64,000 nucleotides of DNA, taken from assembly GCF_014843845.1 (NCBI RefSeq), contig NZ_JHQS01000130.1, forward strand, positions 1 to 64,000, given 5' to 3'. The translations under genes and the position numbers were made by a program. Source of the stretch: Mesorhizobium amorphae (GTDB lineage Bacteria > Pseudomonadota > Alphaproteobacteria > Rhizobiales > Rhizobiaceae). Below the pieces are notes generated by a model. That model ran no database searches. It was not told where the DNA came from and saw nothing but the letters and a program-made list of their open reading frames with translations. Of the stretch, positions 51,760 to 58,983 are shown piece after piece. Numbering within the stretch: position 1 is the first letter of the stretch; every line of letters starts with the position of its first letter.

Positions 51760-52860
51760 ATGCCTTACGATCAGAAGAAAATCGTCGAAGCCCTGCGCGC
51801 CTTCGAACGCGGCGAGATCGTCGTCGTCATGGACGATGACGGGCGCGAGAACGAGGGCGACCTGATCGTCGCCGCCGTCCACTGCACGCCGGAAAAGATG
51901 GCCTTCATTGTCCGCAACACTTCCGGCATCGTCTGCACGCCAATGCCGCGCGAGGAGGCAAAACGCCTCAATTTGGCGCCGATGGTGGCCGACAACGATT
52001 CCGCCCACACGACGGCCTTCACGGTCAGCGTCGATTTCAAGCACGGCACCACGACCGGCATCTCGGCCGACGACCGTACGTTGACCGTGCGCAACCTCGC
52101 CAACGGCAATGTCGGCGCTTCCGATTTCGTCCGCCCCGGCCACATCTTCCCGCTGATCGCACGCGAAGGCGGCGTGCTGATGCGCTCGGGCCATACCGAG
52201 GCCGCGGTCGACCTCTGCAAGCTCGCCGGCCTGCCGCCGATCGGCGTCATTTCCGAACTGGTCAACGATGACGGCACGGTCAAGCGCGGCCCGCAGGTGC
52301 AGGCCTTCGCCGAAGAGCATGGCCTGAAGCAGATCTCGGTCGCCGACCTCATCGCCTACCGCCAGCGCAAGGAAACGCTGGTCGAGCGCGTAGCCTGCTC
52401 CGACATCGACACGGCGGGTGGCAAGGCGCAGGTCTTCACCTACACGCTGCCCTGGGATTCGATGCACCACGTGGCGATCGTCTTCGGCGACATCCGCGAC
52501 GGCGAGGAAGTGCCGGTGCGGCTCCATTCCGAGGATGTGGTGAGCGACGTGTTCGGCACCAGCCACCGGCTGGACGGCGTCATGAAGGCGATGGGCGAGC
52601 GCAAGCGCGGCGTCATCGTCTATCTGCGCGAAGGCTCGGTCGGCGTTGCCCATCAGGAGCGCAAGCGCCCGGCGAGCGGCGAGCGCGAAGACCATGAAGA
52701 GGCGCGCCGCCGCGAGAACGAATGGCGCGAGATCGGCCTCGGCGCGCAGATCCTCAAGGATCTCGGCATTTCCTCGATCAACCTGATCGCCTCGCGCGAG
52801 CGCCACTATGTCGGCCTCGAAGGGTTTGGCATCCACATCGCGAAGACCGAGATTCTCTAG
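51760..52860 (+). CDS. ribB: DHBP synthase with degenerate GTP-cyclohydrolase-II-like domain
   Basis: A 366-residue riboflavin-pathway protein. Residues 1-205 are a complete 3,4-dihydroxy-2-butanone-4-phosphate synthase: MDDDGRENEGDLIVAA, the GISADDRT and FVRPGHIFPL loops, and GHTEAAVDLCKLAGL. Residues about 206-366 have the fold of GTP cyclohydrolase II, but all three zinc-binding cysteines of RibA are missing: HSEDVVSDVFGTSHRLDG stands where HSEC...RCDC is usual. This domain should lack cyclohydrolase activity. Hybrids of this kind have been called RibBX in alphaproteobacteria. Downstream of aroC. Confidence 0.9.
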   Translation: MPYDQKKIVEALRAFERGEIVVVMDDDGRENEGDLIVAAVHCTPEKMAFIVRNTSGIVCTPMPREEAKRLNLAPMVADNDSAHTTAFTVSVDFKHGTTTGISADDRTLTVRNLANGNVGASDFVRPGHIFPLIAREGGVLMRSGHTEAAVDLCKLAGLPPIGVISELVNDDGTVKRGPQVQAFAEEHGLKQISVADLIAYRQRKETLVERVACSDIDTAGGKAQVFTYTLPWDSMHHVAIVFGDIRDGEEVPVRLHSEDVVSDVFGTSHRLDGVMKAMGERKRGVIVYLREGSVGVAHQERKRPASGEREDHEEARRRENEWREIGLGAQILKDLGISSINLIASRERHYVGLEGFGIHIAKTEIL

Positions 52861-52879
52861 GCTCTTGGAGGCAATTGGG

Positions 52880-53302
52880 ATGAGCTTCGAGGCATATCTC
52901 AGCTGTTTCGAGAACGGCGAGCAAAGCTACTTCCCGACATCGGTAGTGGATGACGCCTTTGCTCCGTTCATCACCAGTCGTGATCCGGAATCCTCATGCT
53001 GGGTCGTTACCTATCATGATACCCCACCGGCATTGGATCAAAGCGACCTCTATTTGACACTGGATCCTGAAGATGAATCTCGATTGGTCGCGCGACCGAC
53101 TGGCAACCCGCGCCTGTTCGCTTCGATGCTTAAGGTCCTTCAGGCTACCAATTCTGCCGTCTATTGCGCAGGAGAATGCCCGCCGATGGTTGGGCGTGCC
53201 GAAACCATATCCCACCTGAGCCCGGATATGGTCGAGGCGTTGGGAAGTCCTATTGTCGTTGTTGATGGGGACGAGATTCGCAATAGGCTTGAACGATCCT
53301 AG
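52880..53302 (+). CDS. Orphan hypothetical protein
   Basis: A 140-residue soluble protein with a ribosome site GGAGG eight bases before ATG 52880. SFEAYLSCFENGEQSYFPTSVVDDAFAPFI and SSCWVVTYHDTPPALDQSDLYL read like a small alpha/beta protein, with late cysteines (VYCAGECPP). No family recognised. Its base composition is visibly poorer in GC and its codon use weaker than neighbouring ribB, which suggests recent acquisition. Some immunity proteins have this look, but no toxin gene is adjacent. Confidence 0.6.
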   Translation: MSFEAYLSCFENGEQSYFPTSVVDDAFAPFITSRDPESSCWVVTYHDTPPALDQSDLYLTLDPEDESRLVARPTGNPRLFASMLKVLQATNSAVYCAGECPPMVGRAETISHLSPDMVEALGSPIVVVDGDEIRNRLERS

Positions 53303-53387
53303 GAAGCCAGATTCCTTCGAAGAAAACTGGACCTAGGATGCTCTCCTGAACGTCTCTGTCCCCGTGCCGAACCAGACCTGCATGCGG

Positions 53388-54611
53388 TTATTCCGCGGGA
53401 ACCGCGGACAGTTCGCATGCATCGGTGTCGCAATCCTGTGTTGCCAGGCTGCGCATGCCGAGCAGTACGGTGGCCAACGCGGCCACACCCGATGCCACCG
53501 ATACCCAGAACCCGTTCTGAGCCCCGAACGCGTCCACTGCCGCGCCGGCGGCGAAAGAACCCAGCGCCATGCCGATGCCGATGCCGGTTGTTACCCAGGT
53601 GATGCCCTCGGTCAGCATCGCTTCCGGCACGTGCCACTCGATCAAGCCGAAGGCCGTGATAAAGGTCGGCGAGATCGCCAGGCCACTGACGAAGACCGCC
53701 AGCGCCAGAAGCGGCACCGTGTCGGCGACCAGCAGCGGCAGCGTGGTGAGCGCGATGATGGCAATGGCGATGGCAAGCTGGCGTTGCAGCGGCAATTTCA
53801 GGCTGAGCGTCCCGACGATGATGCCGATTACGAACGAGCCCAGCGCGTAAACGCCGATGACGAGGCTGGCGGCGCCCGGCTGGCCAAGCTCCTTGGTGAT
53901 CGCCACGGTGCTGACTTCCGTGGTCGCGAAGGTCGCGCCGATGAAGATCAGGGCGAGGGTGATGATCTGAACCGCGCGCAGGCGGATTGCCGAGCCGCGC
54001 GAACCATGTCCAACCGGTCGCACCCGCGGCTCGGTCGAACGCTGCACGATGAAGGCCGTCGAGCCCAAGGCGAGGAACAATGTGCTCGCCAGCATTCCTG
54101 CTTCCGGGAACAAGGCGACACTCAAGCCCACCGATAGCGATGCCCCGGCGACATAGACCAGCTCGTCCGCCGCGGACTCGAAGGCGAATGCGGTGTTCAT
54201 CTCGGGGCGATCCCGAAAAATCTCGGTCCAGCGCGCGCGCACCATTGCGGGGATGCTGGGCATGGCGGCGGCCAGCAGCGCCGACACGAACAGTGTCCAT
54301 ATAGGCCAGTCCTGATTGGCCGCCACAATCAGTATCGCGAAAGCGAGCACGGAAACGGCAGTGGTGGGCACGACAATCCGCGTCTGACCAAGGCGGTCCA
54401 CCAACCTTGATACCTGCGGCGCCACGAAAGCGTTGGCCAGCGCGTATGTTGCGGAGACGGCGCCGGCCAGCCAGTATTCGCCGTGCGTCTGCGACAGCAT
54501 GGCGACGATCCCGATCGGAGCCATGGCGATCGGCAGCCGGGCAACAAAGCCGGCTGCGGCGAAGCCCTTGGCTCCTCGTGCCTTGAAGATTTCGCGATAG
54601 GGGTTGGGCAT
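53388..54611 (-). CDS. MFS efflux-type transporter
   Basis: A 407-residue major-facilitator permease with about 12 helices. SRLVDRLGQTRIVVPTTAVS is the loop-2 signature. It is divergent from the tetR gene across a spacer with three operators; this layout is typical for drug or metabolite efflux induced by a ligand of TetR. The ligand is unknown. The ribosome site AGGAGC precedes the ATG. Confidence 0.88.
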   Translation of the reverse strand: MPNPYREIFKARGAKGFAAAGFVARLPIAMAPIGIVAMLSQTHGEYWLAGAVSATYALANAFVAPQVSRLVDRLGQTRIVVPTTAVSVLAFAILIVAANQDWPIWTLFVSALLAAAMPSIPAMVRARWTEIFRDRPEMNTAFAFESAADELVYVAGASLSVGLSVALFPEAGMLASTLFLALGSTAFIVQRSTEPRVRPVGHGSRGSAIRLRAVQIITLALIFIGATFATTEVSTVAITKELGQPGAASLVIGVYALGSFVIGIIVGTLSLKLPLQRQLAIAIAIIALTTLPLLVADTVPLLALAVFVSGLAISPTFITAFGLIEWHVPEAMLTEGITWVTTGIGIGMALGSFAAGAAVDAFGAQNGFWVSVASGVAALATVLLGMRSLATQDCDTDACELSAVPAE

Positions 54612-54647
54612 GGAAAGCTCCTGGATTTTTGCGGCGAAGTCACTTAT

Positions 54648-54713
54648 ATACGTGGCGTATGTTTATTGAGATAATATCATACGAGGCGTATGTCAATAAT
54701 ATACGCGCCGTAT
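54648..54713. promoter_or_regulatory. Three ATACG-N3-CGTAT operators between MFS gene and tetR
   Basis: ATACG-TGG-CGTAT (54648-54660), CATACG-AGG-CGTATG (54678-54692) and ATACG-CGC-CGTAT (54701-54713). Centres are 31 and 22 bases apart. They fill the 119-bp spacer, where the promoters must lie, so TetR-type autoregulation and repression of the permease are likely. Confidence 0.9.
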
Positions 54714-54730
54714 GTGAAAGGAGAAATTGA

Positions 54731-55318
54731 ATGGCGCACAGGTCGCGCAAGGAGATGATCGCCGAGACACGTGCCAAGCTGGTCGCCGCCGCGCGCCGTG
54801 CCTTTGGCACCGTCGGCTATGCGGAGGCCTCAATGGATGATTTCACCGCGTCGGCCGGGCTGACGCGCGGCGCGCTCTATCATCACTTCGGCGACAAGAA
54901 GGGGCTGCTGCAGGCGGTCATCGCCGAAATTGACGCTGAAATGTTCGCCAGGCTGAAAGTCGTTTCAACCAGGGCGGACACTCTCTGGCGCGGCTTTGTC
55001 GATGAATGCACGGCCTATATCGAGATGGCCCTGGAGCCGGAAATCCAGCGCATCGTGCTTCGCGATGGCCCGGCGGTGCTTGGCGATCCTTCGCAATGGC
55101 CGAGCCAAAGTGAATGCATACGCTCCATGACCGAGAACCTTCAGAAACTAAGGGACGAAGGCACCATCGTTGCCATCGATGCCGAAGCCGCTGCCCGGGT
55201 GATCAGCGGTGCATCGCTGCATGCAGCCCAGTGGATCGCAAATTCGGACGATCCCGAAGCCACGTCAAAGAAGGCGGTGAAGGCATTCAACGTGCTTTTG
55301 GACGGTCTGCTGAAATAG
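54731..55318 (+). CDS. TetR-family transcriptional regulator
   Basis: A 195-residue TetR regulator. HTH in AARRAFGTVGYAEASMDDFTASAGLTRGALYHHFGDKKGLLQAVIAEIDAEM (residues about 18-68); the C-terminal domain is the ligand-binding helix bundle. GAAAGGAG lies before the ATG. It sits 17 bases after the third operator and is divergent from the MFS gene. Confidence 0.93.
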   Translation: MAHRSRKEMIAETRAKLVAAARRAFGTVGYAEASMDDFTASAGLTRGALYHHFGDKKGLLQAVIAEIDAEMFARLKVVSTRADTLWRGFVDECTAYIEMALEPEIQRIVLRDGPAVLGDPSQWPSQSECIRSMTENLQKLRDEGTIVAIDAEAAARVISGASLHAAQWIANSDDPEATSKKAVKAFNVLLDGLLK

Positions 55319-55422
55319 GCGGCAGGCTGTAAGGCAAGGACGGTCGATCCTGCCTGAGATTGACAATCGCCAGCCTGAGTTCATCCTCCGCCACCATCTC
55401 TGAGGGGAGATTCGGGGCGCGC

Positions 55423-56409
55423 ATGTGGGATTTCGAAATCGGCAGGTCGGTGTCCATCATGATCAGGACATGGCCCTTCATCGTCTTCCGCATGATCGTC
55501 TATTTCGGCATCACGCTGGCCTACATTATGGCGACCGGCACCGGCGCCAGTGTCGGCTACGGCGTCGGCCACATCTCCACCGACCCCGACGGACCAATGT
55601 CCTTTGCGCTGTGGGGCGGCGTGGTCGGCTTCGGCGTCGTTTCGATCGCCGTCTACTGGATCCGCGAATACATCCTCTACATCGTCAAGGCCGGCCATAT
55701 CGCGGTCATGGTCCACCTGATCGACGGCCAGGACGTGCCTGGCGGCCAGGACCAGATCTCCTATGCCAGGGCCGTGGTGGCCGAGCGTTTCGCCGAGGCC
55801 AACGTCCTGTTCGTGCTCGACCAACTGGTCAAGGGTGCTATTCGTGCCATCACCGGCCTGATCGGCGGCATCGCCGCCTTCCTGCCCATCCCCGGCCTGA
55901 GCGGCCTGGTCAGCTTCATCAACACCGTCATCCGCATGTCGCTGACCTATGTCGACGAGATCATCCTCGGCTACAACATCCGCATCAATTCCACCTCGCC
56001 CTTCGAGACGGCCAGACAAGGCATCGTGCTCTATGCGCAGAACGGCAAGACCATGGTCAAGAACGCGATCTGGTTGTCAGTGATCATGTGGGGCGTGTCC
56101 TTCGTCATCTTCCTGTTGATGCTGGCGCCCGCCGGCGCGATCCTCTGGTTCATGCCGGGACAGCTCGCCGGCTGGGCTTTCGTGCTGGCCATCGTCTTTG
56201 CCTGGGCCTTCAAGGCAGCCTTCATCGAGCCCTTCGCCATCGCCTCTTTGATGCAGGTCTATTTCAGCACCATCGAGGGCCAGGTGCCCAATCCCGAATG
56301 GGACCGGCGGCTGTCGGAAGCCTCCTCGAAATTCAGGGAACTCAAGGACAAGGCGCTGGCCTCGTTCGGCGGCTCGCGCTGGACCCAGCCGGCACCCAAT
56401 AACCAATAG
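55423..56409 (+). CDS. Conserved multi-helix membrane protein
   Basis: A 328-residue protein with about six membrane helices: WPFIVFRMIVYFGITLAYIMA, GPMSFALWGGVVGFGVVSIAVYW, a glycine-rich GLIGGIAAFLPIPGLSGLVSFI, AIWLSVIMWGVSFVIFLLMLAPAGAILWFMPG and LAGWAFVLAIVFAWAFKAAFIEPFAIASLM. The tail is soluble. No function or family is recognised. The ATG at 55423 starts the conserved WDFEIGRS; a TTG at 55360 is unlikely. It lies upstream of the HDAC-like gene. Confidence 0.75.
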   Translation: MWDFEIGRSVSIMIRTWPFIVFRMIVYFGITLAYIMATGTGASVGYGVGHISTDPDGPMSFALWGGVVGFGVVSIAVYWIREYILYIVKAGHIAVMVHLIDGQDVPGGQDQISYARAVVAERFAEANVLFVLDQLVKGAIRAITGLIGGIAAFLPIPGLSGLVSFINTVIRMSLTYVDEIILGYNIRINSTSPFETARQGIVLYAQNGKTMVKNAIWLSVIMWGVSFVIFLLMLAPAGAILWFMPGQLAGWAFVLAIVFAWAFKAAFIEPFAIASLMQVYFSTIEGQVPNPEWDRRLSEASSKFRELKDKALASFGGSRWTQPAPNNQ

Positions 56410-56490
56410 TCTCACCTAATCCCTGTTGAACATCACGCGAGCTGGGCGCGAAAACATGGTCAAAGCGCCCGCACGCGCCTATATCGGGGC

Positions 56491-57417
56491 ATGGTCACCA
56501 GGCTCTACACCCACCCGATCTTCCTCGAACACCTGACGCCATCCGGCCATCCGGAGCGGCCAGACCGCTTGCGCGCCATAGAGCGCGTGCTCGACGACGA
56601 AGCCTTTGCCGCGCTCGACCGGATCAAGGCGCCTGAAGGCGACGAGGCAACCATCCTCTATGCCCACCCCGAGGATTTCGTCGCGCGCGTCCGCGCCGCG
56701 ATTCCCGAGACCGGCATCGTCTCGATCGACGCCGACACCAGCGCCAGCCCCAAAAGCTGGCAGGCGGCGGTGACAGCGATCGGCGCGGCCAATGCCGCCG
56801 TCGACGATGTCTTCGAGGGCCGCGCCGCCAATGCCTTCGTCGCCGCGCGGCCGCCCGGCCACCATGCCGAGAAGACCACGGCGATGGGCTTTTGCCTGTT
56901 CAACACCGCGGCGATCGCGGCGCGCTATGCACAAAAGAAGCATCAGGCCGAGCGCGTTGCCGTGGTTGACTGGGACGTCCATCACGGCAACGGCACGCAG
57001 GACATTTTTTGGGACGATCCGTCGGTGCTCTATTGCTCGACGCACCAGATGCCGCTTTATCCCGGCACCGGCGCGAAGAACGAGACCGGCGCCGGCAACA
57101 TCGTCAACGCGCCGCTGGCACCACGCACCGGCAGCGAGGTTTTTCGCGATGCCTTCCTGTCGCGCGTCCTGCCCGCGCTCGACGATTTCGCCCCCGACCT
57201 GATCATAATTTCAGCCGGTTTCGACGCGCACCATCGCGATCCGCTGGCCGAGATCAACCTGACCGAGGAGGATTTCGACTGGGCGACCGGCCAGCTGATG
57301 GAGCGTGCCGGGCGCCACAGCGGCAACCGGCTCGTCAGCCTGCTCGAGGGCGGCTACGATCTGCAGGGATTGGCATTTTCGGTCGCCGCCCATGTCGGGC
57401 GGCTGATGAAGGGATAA
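56491..57417 (+). CDS. HDAC-family deacetylase
   Basis: A 308-residue member of the histone deacetylase/AcuC superfamily, a zinc hydrolase acting on acetylated amines. AARPPGHHAEKTTAMGFCLFNTAAIAARYA holds the His-His charge relay. VAVVDWDVHHGNGTQDIFW and IIISAGFDAHHRDPLAEI supply the zinc Asp, His and Asp ligands; LLEGGYDLQGLAFSV has the usual Gly-Gly-Tyr. The substrate in bacteria may be acetyl-lysine, acetylpolyamine or acetoin-related. xseB starts three bases after its stop. Confidence 0.92.
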   Translation: MVTRLYTHPIFLEHLTPSGHPERPDRLRAIERVLDDEAFAALDRIKAPEGDEATILYAHPEDFVARVRAAIPETGIVSIDADTSASPKSWQAAVTAIGAANAAVDDVFEGRAANAFVAARPPGHHAEKTTAMGFCLFNTAAIAARYAQKKHQAERVAVVDWDVHHGNGTQDIFWDDPSVLYCSTHQMPLYPGTGAKNETGAGNIVNAPLAPRTGSEVFRDAFLSRVLPALDDFAPDLIIISAGFDAHHRDPLAEINLTEEDFDWATGQLMERAGRHSGNRLVSLLEGGYDLQGLAFSVAAHVGRLMKG

Positions 57418-57420
57418 AGT

Positions 57421-57672
57421 ATGGCAGGCGAAGGCAACGACGACGTCAAGGCGATGAGCTTCGAGCAGGCGCTCGACGCGCTGGAAAAGATCGTCGACGA
57501 TCTGGAGCGCGGCGACGTGCCGCTCGACCAGTCGATCCGCATCTACGAGCGCGGCGAGGCGCTGAAGGCGCATTGCGACCGGCTGCTGAAGGCGGCGGAA
57601 GACAAGGTCGAGAAGATCAGGCTGTCGCGCGACGGCAAGCCGGTGGGAACGGAGCCGCTCGACGCCGATTAG
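57421..57672 (+). CDS. xseB: Exodeoxyribonuclease VII small subunit
   Basis: An 83-residue small subunit. FEQALDALEKIVDDLERGDVPLDQSIRIYERGEALKAHCDRLLKAAEDKVEKIRL is the whole conserved two-helix family core. It joins XseA to degrade single-stranded DNA. It begins directly after the deacetylase stop, so they share a transcript. Confidence 0.95.
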   Translation: MAGEGNDDVKAMSFEQALDALEKIVDDLERGDVPLDQSIRIYERGEALKAHCDRLLKAAEDKVEKIRLSRDGKPVGTEPLDAD

Positions 57673-57718
57673 TTGGAACGAGGGCGGGGCAAGGGAAAAC
57701 AGGCAAGGAGTTCAAGCG

Positions 57719-57985
57719 ATGTGCAGAAACATCAAGACCCTGTTCAACTTCGAGCCGCCGGCGACCAACGACGAGGTGCATGACGCAGCACTGCAGTTCG
57801 TGCGCAAGCTCAGCGGCTCGACCAAGCCCTCGAAGCGCAACGAGCATGCCTTCAATCATGCCATCGAGGCGATCGCAGCCGCTGCGCGCGAGCTGCTCGA
57901 TTCGATGGAAACCACGCAGGAACCGCGCAATCGCGAGGAAGTGGCGGCAAAGGCGAAAGCCAAATCGGCGCTCCGCTTCGCCTGA
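57719..57985 (+). CDS. DUF2277 family protein
   Basis: An 88-residue DUF2277 protein: MCRNIKTLFNFEPPATNDEVHDAALQFVRKLSGSTKPS followed by HAFNHAIEAIAAAARELLDSM. A small helical domain with one early Cys-Arg-Asn motif. Function unknown. It lies 46 bases after xseB and 14 before the pirin gene. Confidence 0.85.
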   Translation: MCRNIKTLFNFEPPATNDEVHDAALQFVRKLSGSTKPSKRNEHAFNHAIEAIAAAARELLDSMETTQEPRNREEVAAKAKAKSALRFA

Positions 57986-57999
57986 GGAAAGGAAACCTG

Positions 58000-58920
58000 A
58001 TGAGCTTCTTTCCCGGCAATGACCCGTCGCCTGGCGACGCCTTCGCCTGCGACCAGATCGAGCTGATGGTCATTCCGAACGCCAAGGACATTGGCGGCTT
58101 CCAGGTTCGCCGCGCCTTGCCGACCGCCAGGCGGCGGCTGGTCGGTCCCTTCATCTTCTTCGACCGCATGGGCCCGGCCATCCTGCGCGCCGACCAGGCG
58201 CTCGATGTGCGCCCACATCCGCATATCGGCCTGTCGACGGTGACTTATCTGTTCGATGGCAAGATCAGGCATCGCGATTCGCTCGGCACCGAAATGGTGA
58301 TCGAGCCCGGCGACGTGAATTTGATGACCGCCGGGCGCGGCATCGTCCATTCCGAGCGCACGCCGGAGGAATTGCGCGGCGCGCCGATGTCGATCTCCGG
58401 CCTGCAGACCTGGCTGGCGCTGCCCGACGGCAAGGAGGAGGTCGCCCCGGTCTTCGAGAACACGGCCGCCCTTCATTTGCCCGAAATCGATGCCGAAGGC
58501 ATCAGCGGCCGCGTCGTCATCGGCGCGCTTTCGGGTCTGCAATCTCCGGTCACGACCGCCTCGGATACGCTCTATGCCGATCTGAGACTGGCGCCCGGCG
58601 CCAGCGTGAAAATCCCTGCCGATGCCGAGGAGCGCGCCATCTACACGCTGGAAGGCGAGGTTTCGATCGCCAGCGACCGCTTCCCGGCCGAGCGGTTGCT
58701 TGTATTCAAACCCGGCGACGAAATCGTCGTGTCGTCGCAGACGGGCGCCCATTTCATGCTGTTCGGCGGCGCCTCGCTCGGCTCCAAGCGCTACATCTGG
58801 TGGAATTTCGTTTCGTCGTCGAAGGAACGCATCGAACAGGCGAAAGAAGAATGGAAGACAGGCCGCTTCGACATCGTTCCTGGAGATGAGGAAGAATTCA
58901 TTCCGTTACCGAACAATTAA
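58000..58920 (+). CDS. Pirin family protein
   Basis: A 306-residue bicupin of the pirin family. The metal-binding residues appear in VRPHPHIGLSTVTYLFDGKIRHRDSLGTEMVIEPGDVNLMTAGRGIVHSERTPEE (three His and a Glu in the N-terminal cupin). The C-terminal cupin lacks them, as usual. Some pirins are quercetinase-like; the function here is unknown. Located between DUF2277 and dxs. Confidence 0.93.
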   Translation: MSFFPGNDPSPGDAFACDQIELMVIPNAKDIGGFQVRRALPTARRRLVGPFIFFDRMGPAILRADQALDVRPHPHIGLSTVTYLFDGKIRHRDSLGTEMVIEPGDVNLMTAGRGIVHSERTPEELRGAPMSISGLQTWLALPDGKEEVAPVFENTAALHLPEIDAEGISGRVVIGALSGLQSPVTTASDTLYADLRLAPGASVKIPADAEERAIYTLEGEVSIASDRFPAERLLVFKPGDEIVVSSQTGAHFMLFGGASLGSKRYIWWNFVSSSKERIEQAKEEWKTGRFDIVPGDEEEFIPLPNN

Positions 58921-58983
58921 CGCCAGAGCTACCCGCGTCACTGACACGCATTTACATTCGCCGGCGGGCGGCATATTTCGCCC

